A stretch of 13,575 nucleotides of DNA from an uncultured Chloroflexota bacterium (GTDB taxonomy: Bacteria > Chloroflexota > Anaerolineae > Aggregatilineales > Phototrophicaceae): assembly GCA_937974245.1 (NCBI GenBank), contig CALJKV010000125.1:1-13575 (forward strand), written 5' to 3'. The notes under the pieces were generated by a model. That model did no database searches. It worked only from the letters and a program-made list of their open reading frames with translations, and was not told the origin of the DNA. Within the stretch, counting starts at the first letter, position 1. Each line of letters opens with the position of its first letter. Shown here one piece after another: positions 5,152-12,157 of the stretch. The position numbers and the translations under genes are program-made.

Positions 5152-6198
5152 ATGCAGAAGATTTCCAGGTATACCCGCCGCATCATATTGGTACTGCTCG
5201 TGAGCAGCCTGCTGATGGTTGTTCTCCTGCTTATATTTACACAACGGCCTGCCGGGCCGGGTGGCAGGCTGCTGGTCACATTAGATGAAGGAATACCCCA
5301 CGCGCTTTACTGGCTGGAGATCGCCAGTGGTGAATTGCAACCGCTGCATGTGGATCGGGCTTATCAATTTGAACTATCGCCTGATGGAAAGCAGGTGGCG
5401 TACAGCGGTTCAGATGGCACCAATTCGCATATTTACGTGGCAGGCCTGGATTTGCTCAATCCTCAGGCCGTATCCAGCGGCCCGCGTGACAGTGACCCAC
5501 ACTGGTCGCCGGATGGGACACAGATCGTCTTCACCCGCTCCGTTCCCTACCGTTCCGCACTCTTCTTATACGATCTGGAATCCGGCGAAGAACGCCAGCT
5601 CACGGAGTTTGAGAACGCGCTGGAAGCCGACTGGTCGCCGGATGGGGCGCGGATTATCTTCACCACCTCACGGGATGGCTTCCAGGAATTGTATACGATG
5701 TCGCCGGATGGCCGCGGTTGGCGGCGCATGACGGAAAACGACTTGCAGAATGACTTGCAGGCGAGCTATTCACCGGATGGCAAACACATCGCGTACATGA
5801 CCAATTATTCGGTTGGGGATGGCACCGGCGAAATCTGGCTGATGGATGCGGACGGGAGCCAGCAACGCCGGTTAACCCACAACGACGCCGATGACGGCAG
5901 CCCGATCTGGTCGCCGGATAACACGAAAATCGCGTTCACGGTCAGTTATGTGTCTAGCAATCCCGCCGCCGACATTTTTATCTACGACGTGGCGGCTGGT
6001 GCGGCGCGGCAGATCACCCACCAACCGGGGTTAGACTACAGCCCGGCCTGGTCGCCGGACAGCCAGTGGATTGCGTATGTCTCTAAGAGGGACACAACCG
6101 GCGGACTCTACCTGATGCGGCCTGACGGTTCTGACGATCATCTGCTATTGGCCCACGATCCGTACCGTATCCGATCGTTCATCTGGATACCATCGTGA
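5152..6198 (+). CDS. TolB-like PD40 beta-propeller protein, membrane-anchored
   Basis: 348 residues. Residues ~10-30 form one hydrophobic helix after a basic start (MQKISRYTRR), a signal anchor that places the rest outside the cytoplasm. Six SPD(G/N/S) motifs of the PD40 type occur at 76, 119, 162, 207, 254 and 301, each in a strand pair such as WSPDGTQIVF, so the protein should fold as a six-bladed propeller like the C-terminal domain of TolB. There are no peptidase residues after the propeller, so it is not a DPP-IV-type enzyme. The role is probably protein or ligand binding at the cell surface. The ribosome-binding site is weak (AGGA close to the ATG). A 174-base gap with a palindrome separates it from the HhH gene. 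The next gene follows after 105 bases. Confidence 0.85.
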   Translation: MQKISRYTRRIILVLLVSSLLMVVLLLIFTQRPAGPGGRLLVTLDEGIPHALYWLEIASGELQPLHVDRAYQFELSPDGKQVAYSGSDGTNSHIYVAGLDLLNPQAVSSGPRDSDPHWSPDGTQIVFTRSVPYRSALFLYDLESGEERQLTEFENALEADWSPDGARIIFTTSRDGFQELYTMSPDGRGWRRMTENDLQNDLQASYSPDGKHIAYMTNYSVGDGTGEIWLMDADGSQQRRLTHNDADDGSPIWSPDNTKIAFTVSYVSSNPAADIFIYDVAAGAARQITHQPGLDYSPAWSPDSQWIAYVSKRDTTGGLYLMRPDGSDDHLLLAHDPYRIRSFIWIPS

Positions 6199-6234
6199 GG
6201 CAGTGAGCGAGAAGCCGCCCTGAACGTCGCCTCT

Positions 6235-6262
6235 TTGCTACCGCCCCGAAAACCGTTATCAT
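6235..6262 (+). promoter_or_regulatory. Weak candidate promoter of asparagine synthase gene
   Basis: TTGCTA (6235-6240), a 16-base spacer and TATCAT (6257-6262) lie 41 bases before the ATG. The -10 matches five of six, the -35 four of six. Read-through from the gene upstream is also possible. Confidence 0.3.
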
Positions 6263-6303
6263 CACCGGGATGATTGCCAACAACAGAGAGCAGGGTTAAT
6301 CCA

Positions 6304-8232
6304 ATGTGCGGGATTTGCGGGATGCTGGATAACCGGAGGGAAGGCCGCGCTGACCCGGCGCTGGTCAGGAGCATGGCCGACCGGATTCGCCACCGGGGGC
6401 CGGACGGCGATGGCTTCTACGATGCGCCGGATGTATCCATGGGGATGCGCCGCCTGAGCATCATTGATGTGCAGGGCAGCGACCAACCGCTTTATAACGA
6501 AGACAAGACGATTGCGCTGGTCTTTAACGGCGAAATCTACAACTACCGCGAACTGCGTGAGTCGCTGCGGCGGCGTGGGCATATCCCCCGTACCGATGGC
6601 GACGGCGAAACCATTATCCACCTCTATGAAGAATACGGCCTGAATCTCTTCGCCCAACTGCGGGGCATGTATGCCTTCGCCCTGTGGGACGCGAACGCCG
6701 GGCGGCTGTTGGTGGCGGTGGATCATATCGGCATGAAGCCGCTCTACCTGCACGAAAGTGACGGCAAACTGCTGTTCGCCAGCGAAGTCAAGGCGCTGCT
6801 GGCCGACCCGCGTGTCACAAGCGAACTCAACCTGGATGTGCTGGATACTTATCTGAGCTTCGGCTACATGATCGGCGAAGAAACGCTGTTCCGGGGTGTC
6901 CGGCGGCTGATGCCCGGCCATGCTTACGTGAGCGAACCGGGGCGCGACCCGTATGTGTACGCCTTCTGGCAGTTCCCTCGACCCCAGCCTGGCGAACAGA
7001 AAAGCGACTCGCTGGTGATCCAGGAGGCGCGGGAACTGATGGCCGACTCGGTACGGATTCACTTGCGGAGCGATGTCCCGCTGGGACTGTTCCTGAGCGG
7101 CGGGATCGACTCGGCGGCGGTGCTGGCGTTGATGGCGCAGGAAGCCGGCGGGCGTATCCTGACCTATACCGTCGGCTACGACATGAAGACGCCGGATAAC
7201 GAACTGCTGCACGCCCGGCGCATCGCGGAACACTTCAATACCGACCATTACGAGCGGGTTATCACCGCTGACGACTGGTGGACGGGATTCCAGAAATATA
7301 TCTACCATCATGACGAGCCGTGTGCGAACCCGTCGGCGATTTCGCTCCTGCTGCTGGCGGAGGACACCGCCCGGCATGTCAAAGTCGTGCTGACCGGCCT
7401 GGGCGGGGATGAATTGTTCGGTGGCTACCCCAACCACCATGCTATCCCGCAGATGCTCCAGAATCGCGCTGCCTGGGGGCGCTGGCTGACCCCGTTCAAT
7501 GGCGCGTTCGCCGCACTGGAAGGGGCGTACCCGGCTATGAAACGCTACCGGGTGATCGGGGCGCTGCCGACGTACCTGCCGCGCCTGCGCCATGCCACGC
7601 TGGATCGGGACGAGGCGATTCTAAGGATGCAGTCGTTCGACGGCATGGTGTTCAGCGATTCGCTGCGAGGGAAGCTCTACGGGCCGGAACTCGTGCAAGC
7701 CTGGGAGGCGAATCACCACAAGGAACAGGTCTACAGTGGGATTATCGAGAGAAGTTGGCGCGACGACCCGTACAACACGGCGCAGGCGCTGGTCATCAAT
7801 ACCTGGCTGACGGGCAACGCCCTGCTGCACACCGATAAGGTAACGATGGCCTCCTCGCTGGAAGCGCGAGTGCCGTTCTTCGACCCGGTGCTGCTGAAGT
7901 TCGCCGCCAATGTGCCGCCCAAACTACGGATGCAGAGCAATAAGGTTGTGCTGCGAGAAGCCCTGCGGCCTTACCTGCCGCCTTTCGCGCTGGAACGCCC
8001 CAAACAGCCGTTCAGCACGCCGATTTTGCAGTGGTTCGACCACGACCTCAGCCCGCATATCCGCGAGACACTCTTCAACCCCAACAGTTTTATCCGTGAC
8101 CTGTTCAACCGGGATGCGCTCGATACCCTGCTGCATGACCACTTCTGGGGGCGCACCAGCCAGGTTGAAGTGGTTTTCCGCCTGCTGACGCTGGAACTGT
8201 GGGGGCAGCGATTTGTCAAAGCTGTGGTTTAA
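6304..8232 (+). CDS. asnB: Asparagine synthase (glutamine-hydrolysing)
   Basis: 642 residues. The ATG at 6304 is chosen because the mature enzyme needs Cys at position 2 as the N-terminal nucleophile (MCGICG); an upstream in-frame TTG would hide it. The class II glutamine amidotransferase domain spans ~2-190, with RHRGPDGDGFY (29-39), MRRLSIIDVQG (48-58) and FNGEIYNYRELR (74-85). The synthetase domain from ~235 has the ATP PP-loop SGGIDS (265-270) and GLGGDELFGGY (365-375), and EARVPFFDP near the C-terminal part. It makes asparagine from aspartate, glutamine and ATP in the cytoplasm. The ~640-residue form is longer than E. coli AsnB (~550) and is the type also found in cell-surface polysaccharide clusters, where it may amidate other substrates. 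No such cluster is seen here, so the housekeeping role is the default. Confidence 0.95.
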   Translation: MCGICGMLDNRREGRADPALVRSMADRIRHRGPDGDGFYDAPDVSMGMRRLSIIDVQGSDQPLYNEDKTIALVFNGEIYNYRELRESLRRRGHIPRTDGDGETIIHLYEEYGLNLFAQLRGMYAFALWDANAGRLLVAVDHIGMKPLYLHESDGKLLFASEVKALLADPRVTSELNLDVLDTYLSFGYMIGEETLFRGVRRLMPGHAYVSEPGRDPYVYAFWQFPRPQPGEQKSDSLVIQEARELMADSVRIHLRSDVPLGLFLSGGIDSAAVLALMAQEAGGRILTYTVGYDMKTPDNELLHARRIAEHFNTDHYERVITADDWWTGFQKYIYHHDEPCANPSAISLLLLAEDTARHVKVVLTGLGGDELFGGYPNHHAIPQMLQNRAAWGRWLTPFNGAFAALEGAYPAMKRYRVIGALPTYLPRLRHATLDRDEAILRMQSFDGMVFSDSLRGKLYGPELVQAWEANHHKEQVYSGIIERSWRDDPYNTAQALVINTWLTGNALLHTDKVTMASSLEARVPFFDPVLLKFAANVPPKLRMQSNKVVLREALRPYLPPFALERPKQPFSTPILQWFDHDLSPHIRETLFNPNSFIRDLFNRDALDTLLHDHFWGRTSQVEVVFRLLTLELWGQRFVKAVV

Positions 8233-8262
8233 CCGTGATTGCTGGCCGTTTATTTGAATAAG

Positions 8263-8997
8263 TCACTCATGTTTTTTCCGATGCGGCAAAGCTGGGAGCA
8301 AAACGCTGTTGCCTAACTGAACTTCTACGCGATTTCGAATATAGTCATCCGGGTGGGAACGGGCAATGCGAATAGCCTCATCCACAAGCGGCTGTAAGGC
8401 TTCGGGATAAACCTCTTTGTTCTGAAGTTCCAACTTTGGGATTAAGCTGCGTTGCACATCCAGATCTGTATTAACCACAAATTCCTGCAAGAACAGTTGC
8501 TTCTGTTCAAGCCAGAAAGCGATTTCGTCGTCACTAGCGGGTATGGTGGTCATTGATTTATGGCGTTTTTTTTCACGATTGTAAGAAATATCGGGTGTTG
8601 CCCAGTAAAGAGCATTTGCCGCGCCAGATTTTTCGTAGTTTGTGCCCCGCTGAAAATAATCCAAAAGAGCACGACCGACACGTGAAAGACCATCAGACTT
8701 TTCACAAGGCCTTATAAATTCACGATTGAGACTTGGGTTAACCTCATAAATGGCAGCACGAATTAAAGCATGAAACAAGACTTCGGGAATAGGCGCTTGA
8801 ATAAGCGATATGACCTCAACTGCAAACCATTTCCTATGCTCGTCTTGTAAGGCATCTGCAAGCCAAGTCTCGTCCTGTTGTGACCATTCTGCCACAGCCT
8901 GTTGGAGAAGCGGAGTGAGGGTATTCATTGCCTCTTTATGCCCGGGTTTTAGATATGTGTTTAAGAACCGCGAGCAATAGTCATCCCAGTTCGTCAT
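8263..8997 (-). CDS. HEAT-like helical protein of unknown function
   Basis: 244 residues. The start is set by GGAGG five bases before the ATG at 8997; a longer reading to 9057 is not needed. The protein is all-helical and without signal peptide or membrane segment. Segments such as WFAVEVISLIQAPIPEVLFH, LSRVGRALLDYFQRGTNYEK and HPDDYIRNRVEVQLG look like degenerate HEAT/ARM repeats. NYEKSGAANALYWA (~120-133) is a pattern I recall from uncharacterised bacterial HEAT-like proteins. It ends in a basic tail (PHRKKHE). The gene is clearly AT-rich (24 G/C of 60 at 8761-8820, against 43 of 60 at 7561-7620), which suggests acquisition. It converges on asparagine synthase with only 30 bases between stops and diverges from the TPR gene. 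A scaffold or immunity-type role is possible but unproven. Confidence 0.7.
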   Translation of the reverse strand: MTNWDDYCSRFLNTYLKPGHKEAMNTLTPLLQQAVAEWSQQDETWLADALQDEHRKWFAVEVISLIQAPIPEVLFHALIRAAIYEVNPSLNREFIRPCEKSDGLSRVGRALLDYFQRGTNYEKSGAANALYWATPDISYNREKKRHKSMTTIPASDDEIAFWLEQKQLFLQEFVVNTDLDVQRSLIPKLELQNKEVYPEALQPLVDEAIRIARSHPDDYIRNRVEVQLGNSVLLPALPHRKKHE

Positions 8998-9038
8998 ATA
9001 ATCCTCCCAGTAAAGATTCTGTGAATTCAATTGAAATG

Positions 9039-9070
9039 CTTGTCTCAACTTGCGCATACTTGTCGCAACG
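9039..9070. repeat. Direct repeat CTTGTCNCAAC, 20-bp spacing
   Basis: CTTGTCTCAACT (9039-9050) and CTTGTCGCAACG (9059-9070) match in ten of twelve bases and start exactly 20 bases apart, about two helical turns. They lie in the gap between the divergent genes at 8997 and 9185. They could be tandem sites for one regulator. Confidence 0.35.
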
Positions 9071-9108
9071 GATGTGGTGTCACAGGATGCTTTTCCCGAA
9101 ATGCTGGT

Positions 9109-9136
9109 TTGCTTGGCGATTAAGATATAGTATAAG
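9109..9136 (+). promoter_or_regulatory. Weak candidate promoter of the TPR gene
   Basis: A TA-rich cluster, TATAGTATAAG at 9126-9136, offers two -10 choices. TTGCTT (9109-9114) is 16 bases before the second. The -35 is poor. The cluster is ~50 bases upstream of the chosen start. Confidence 0.25.
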
Positions 9137-9184
9137 TAGATAATGGCACTAAGGACAAATCACCGAGGGAAAAGGGGTATCATC

Positions 9185-11290
9185 ATGCGAAGGTTGATTC
9201 TCATTGTTGTTGTGGCGCTGCTGTTTAGCGCCGTCGTACCCGCATTGGCGCAGAATTCGGACGTTCGGCAGCGGGTGAATGATCTGATTGACGAAGGTAA
9301 CGCACTATCCGATGCCGGCGACTACGAAGGCGCAATTGCCGTCTACAACCAGGCGCTGGAACTCAATCCCCGTGACCCGCGTCTGTATAACAACCGGGGC
9401 ATCGCTTATGCCGACATGGATAATTACGAACGGGCGATTACGGATTATACCCAGGCTATTGAACTCAATCATGATCCGCTGGCCTGGCCGTACAATAATC
9501 GCGGCCTGGCGTACTATGATTCAGAGGACTACGAACGCGCGCTGGCGGACTTCAACCGGGCGATTGAAGATGACGCCGCCTATGCCACCGCCTATAACAA
9601 CCGGGGGCGGGCGTATGATGCGTTGGGAGAGTACGAACGGGCGATCACTGACTACACCCGGTCGATTGAACTGGACTACAGCAGCCTGCACCAGCCGTAC
9701 AATAATCGCGGCCTGGCGTACTACCACATGGGTGATACCAAGCAGGCGATTGCCGACTATACAACCGCGCTGGAAATCAATCCTGATTATTCACTGGCCT
9801 ATAACAACCGGGGGGTGGCGTATGCCAACCTGGGGGAATACCCGCGTGCCATCCTGGACTATAACCGGGCGGTGGAACTCGACCCAAGCTATGCCGTCGC
9901 CTTCTACAACCGAGGCAACGCTTACCGCGCCACGGGGGATACCAAGCAGGCGATTGCCGATTACACCAGCGCGATTGCATTCGACGCGGAATATACCAGC
10001 GCCTATAACAACCGGGGTGTGGCCTACGCCGATATAGACGAGCATGAACGTGCCGTCCTGGACTATAACCGGGTGCTGGAACTGACACCGGATGATGCAC
10101 TGGCCTATAACAACCGGGGCAGCTCGCTGCGCAACCTGGGGCGTTACGAAGAAGCGCTCCCGGATTTTGACGCGGCAATCCGGCTCGACCCGAACTATGT
10201 GCTGGCCTACCACAACCGGGGGCGCACCTACTACGCGCTGGGCCAGTACGAGCAGGCCATCACCGACTATACCCGCGTGCTAGAACTTGACCCGAATTAC
10301 GAGTTCGCCTACTACAATCGGGGGCTGGCGTATTCCGACATGGGCGATTACAACCGGGCCATCACGGACTATGACCGGGCCATTGAAATTGCGCCGGAGA
10401 ATGCCTCATCGTTTAACAACCGGGGCTGGGCGTACTACCGGCTGAACGACTATGAATCGGCGCTGGCGAATTACGACCAGGCGATTGCGATTGACCCGAC
10501 GTATGCCCGCGCCTATAACAACCGGGGGCTGGTCCACGAACGTCTGAACAATGAGGAACAGGCGCTGGCGGATTATACCCAGGCGATTACCCTGGGCTAC
10601 GACCCGCTGACCACGCCCTACAATAACCGGGGGATTCTGCGCTATAACCGGGGCGAGTATGAGGAGGCGATTGCCGACTACACCGCCGCGATTGCGATTG
10701 ACTCCCAGTATGCGGCGGCCTATGCGAACCGGGGGCTGGCCTATACGAAGCTGGATAAGTATGAGGAGGCGATTGCCGACTACAACCAGGCCATCGCAAT
10801 CGAGCCATCGGCGCTGCGGCTGAACAACCGGGGTAATGCTTACTACGACATGGGCGAGTATGAACTGGCGATTGCCGATTACAGCGCGGCGATTGAACTG
10901 AGGCCAATCGCTACCTACTACAACAACCTGGGCATCAGCTACGCGGCGCTGGATGATTACGAACAGGCGGCGGCGAATTATACCCAGGCGATTCTGCTCG
11001 ACCCGAACTACGTACACGCCTATAACAACCGGGGTATCGCCTACCGCAACCTGCGGCGCTACGAGGAGGCGGTCACTGATTACCGCATCGCCATCCAGAT
11101 AGACCCGGAATATCCCAACGCATACTGGGGGCTGGGCAACGTGTACTATGACACCAACCGCCCGGATGACGCACTGGAGAACTACCGGCGCTACCTGGAA
11201 CTGGCGGGGAGTAGTGCCAGCCAGTTTGTGCGCGACCGGGTGACGGAACTGGAAGCCCGGACGCCGACACCCGCACCCGGCGGGGCATAG
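9185..11290 (+). CDS. Secreted 19-repeat TPR protein
   Basis: 701 residues from the ATG at 9185, chosen over 9143 because AAAAGGGG precedes it and the protein then starts with a signal peptide (MRRLILIVVVALLFSAVVPA, probable cleavage after ALA at residue 22). From ~34 to ~678 there are 19 consecutive tetratricopeptide repeats of the form YNNRGxAYxxxxxYExAIxDYxxAIELDPxY. Most are 34 residues. Units 2, 4 and 13 have 35, with DPLAWP, SSLHQP or DPLTTP at the end, and units 15 and 16 have 33. The conserved NNRG line would form an asparagine ladder on the inner face of the superhelix, as in O-GlcNAc-transferase-type TPRs. The last repeat (YWGLGNVYYDT...) is more divergent and is followed by a capping helix and a short TPTPAPGGA tail. 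It is likely an exported protein-binding scaffold; no enzyme domain is attached. Confidence 0.9.
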   Translation: MRRLILIVVVALLFSAVVPALAQNSDVRQRVNDLIDEGNALSDAGDYEGAIAVYNQALELNPRDPRLYNNRGIAYADMDNYERAITDYTQAIELNHDPLAWPYNNRGLAYYDSEDYERALADFNRAIEDDAAYATAYNNRGRAYDALGEYERAITDYTRSIELDYSSLHQPYNNRGLAYYHMGDTKQAIADYTTALEINPDYSLAYNNRGVAYANLGEYPRAILDYNRAVELDPSYAVAFYNRGNAYRATGDTKQAIADYTSAIAFDAEYTSAYNNRGVAYADIDEHERAVLDYNRVLELTPDDALAYNNRGSSLRNLGRYEEALPDFDAAIRLDPNYVLAYHNRGRTYYALGQYEQAITDYTRVLELDPNYEFAYYNRGLAYSDMGDYNRAITDYDRAIEIAPENASSFNNRGWAYYRLNDYESALANYDQAIAIDPTYARAYNNRGLVHERLNNEEQALADYTQAITLGYDPLTTPYNNRGILRYNRGEYEEAIADYTAAIAIDSQYAAAYANRGLAYTKLDKYEEAIADYNQAIAIEPSALRLNNRGNAYYDMGEYELAIADYSAAIELRPIATYYNNLGISYAALDDYEQAAANYTQAILLDPNYVHAYNNRGIAYRNLRRYEEAVTDYRIAIQIDPEYPNAYWGLGNVYYDTNRPDDALENYRRYLELAGSSASQFVRDRVTELEARTPTPAPGGA
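9284..11215 (+). repeat. ~102-bp period TPR repeat array
   Basis: The coding repeats are visible in the DNA as recurring blocks such as TATAACAACCGGGG and CAGGCGATTGCCGACTA about every 102 bases. They are similar enough for slippage or unequal recombination but too diverged for a recent expansion. Confidence 0.85.
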
Positions 11291-11296
11291 GGGGTT

Positions 11297-11332
11297 ACCT
11301 CACCCTAAATCCCTCTCCACAAATGGAGAGGG
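11297..11332. repeat. Intergenic palindromic repeat after TPR gene
   Basis: ACCTCACCCT leads into CCCTCTCC (11311-11318), loop ACAAAT, and GGAGAGGG (11325-11332), a perfect eight-pair stem. A related sequence with the same ends is at 13476-13514. It lies 20 bases after the TPR stop and may also serve as a transcript 3' end, though no T run follows. Confidence 0.6.
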
Positions 11333-11411
11333 ACTTGAAGACCTCCGCTCGATGCGTGCGGAGAGGATGCCGGGGGATGGGATAAATTCTGCCGGTTAAA
11401 GTATACGGATA

Positions 11412-11430
11412 AGCCCCCTCGAAGGGGGCT
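11412..11430. repeat. Hairpin AGCCCCCT-CGA-AGGGGGCT
   Basis: A perfect eight-pair stem with a three-base loop, just before the left RAYT module. The same AGCCCC beginning recurs in the module itself (AGCCCCTTTAGCGGGCT), so it may be another REP-like unit. Confidence 0.6.
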
Positions 11431-11435
11431 GTTCA

Positions 11436-11580
11436 CGTCGTGCCGGGCAATAAATTGCCCGACAAGGGGTTCCAAACCGGGCGTGGTATACCACGCCCCT
11501 ACGAGGGGTCTGGAATGCAGCACCAAAATAGCCCCTTTAGCGGGCTTGGCTTTGTGTTAGCCGGACGTTTTAACGTCTGG
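11436..11580. repeat. Left BIME-like module of RAYT
   Basis: The module contains four parts in order. Hairpin A has arms CGGGCAA/TTGCCCG and loop TAAA (11444-11461). A perfect 20-base palindrome GGGCGTGGTATACCACGCCC (11479-11498) overlaps a CCCCT/AGGGG hairpin. Next is the imperfect hairpin AGCCCCTTTAGCGGGCT (11529-11545). Hairpin B has arms CCGGACGT/ACGTCTGG and loop TTTA (11561-11580). Loop A read on the opposite strand is also TTTA, so A and B are the same kind of unit in inverted orientation, like REP/iREP pairs. Parts A, AGCCCC and B recur in the same order at 12028-12155. Confidence 0.75.
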
Positions 11581-11615
11581 CGCTGTTGCAGATCAGATTC
11601 GAGCGAGGAAAGCTC

Positions 11616-12026
11616 ATGCCCTTCTGGCGATGTTTTTATCATGTGATATGGGCAACCAAGCGGCGTGCCCCGCTGATTACCCCCCAGAATGAACCCACCC
11701 TGTTTGAGGTGGTTGCTCGAAAATCAGCCGAATTAGAATGCCCCATTCTGGGTATGAATGCTGTCTCTGACCACATCCATGTTGCAGTGACGATTGCGCC
11801 GAAAGTGTCGGTTGCTCACTGGGTCAAGACGATGAAAGGCGCTACAGCCTTTGCGACTAATACGACGTTTCCAGATGCCCCGGAGCGTTTTTATTGGCAG
11901 ACGGGCTATGGCGTGTTGACGTTTGGCGCACGCAATCTGGATACTGTGCTGGCATACATTGCCCACCAGAAAGAACACCACGCTCAGGGAACAATACAAC
12001 CCTATCTGGAACAAATGGATGAATAA
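11616..12026 (+). CDS. REP-associated/IS200-like tyrosine transposase
   Basis: 136 residues from the ATG at 11616 (GAGGAAAG just upstream), giving the family start MPFWRCFYHVIWATKRRAPL. The HUH metal-binding motif is H53-I-H55 in AVSDHIHVAV, and the probable nucleophile is Tyr114 in LAYIAHQKEHH, where Gln118 may complete the metal site. These are the Y1-transposase features: single-strand cutting and rejoining at hairpins, with a 5' phosphotyrosine link. The length is normal for the compact IS200-type fold and the frame is intact, so the gene could be active. No TnpB/IscB partner gene is adjacent, which favours a RAYT or IS200 over IS605. The flanking TTTA-loop hairpins are the expected substrates. 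Confidence 0.85.
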   Translation: MPFWRCFYHVIWATKRRAPLITPQNEPTLFEVVARKSAELECPILGMNAVSDHIHVAVTIAPKVSVAHWVKTMKGATAFATNTTFPDAPERFYWQTGYGVLTFGARNLDTVLAYIAHQKEHHAQGTIQPYLEQMDE

Positions 12027-12027
12027 G

Positions 12028-12155
12028 CGTCTGCCGAGCAATAAATTGCCCGGCAAGGTGAACCAAACCCGCTGAAGGGGTTGATGTCCTCAGCGGCGGG
12101 GGTTAGCCCCTTTAGCGGGCTTGGCTGTGTTTAGCCTGGGGATTTATCCCCTGGC
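12028..12155. repeat. Right BIME-like module of RAYT
   Basis: The order matches the left module. Hairpin A' has arms CCGAGCAA/TTGCCCGG and loop TAAA (12034-12053, one A/C mismatch). Next is a CCGCTGA/TCAGCGG long-range stem, then TTAGCCCCTTTAGCGGGCTT. Hairpin B' has arms CCTGGGGA/TCCCCTGG and loop TTTA (12135-12154, one T/T mismatch). The stem of B' is entirely different from B (GGGGA/TCCCC against GACGT/ACGTC), yet the loop, the TTAGCC before it and TGGCG after it are kept. The module begins right after the transposase stop and ends two to three bases before the capsid stop codon at 12158. Confidence 0.75.
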
Positions 12156-12157
12156 GG

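Larger units (their letters stand above)
11436..12155 (+). mobile_element. RAYT (IS200-like) element with flanking REP-like modules
   Basis: The transposase gene at 11616-12026 is flanked on both sides by homologous palindromic modules in the same orientation. Both begin with CGTC-(G)TGCCGRGCAATAAATT and end with a TTTA-loop hairpin followed by TGGCG. That is the arrangement expected of a REP-associated tyrosine transposase with its BIMEs. IS200/IS605 elements likewise use subterminal hairpins and not terminal inverted repeats, and leave no target duplication, so the exact ends cannot be read from one copy. The boundaries given are those of the shared modules. Confidence 0.65.

Noticed and set aside
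6262..7593. 443-residue open reading frame on the minus strand
   Set aside because: It lies wholly opposite asparagine synthase, whose motifs are unmistakable. The product is His/Arg/Pro-rich without domains.
9284..11215. Possible CRISPR or satellite array
   Set aside because: The ~102-base periodicity is coding, with conserved TPR residues and a continuous frame; there are no identical repeats with unique spacers.
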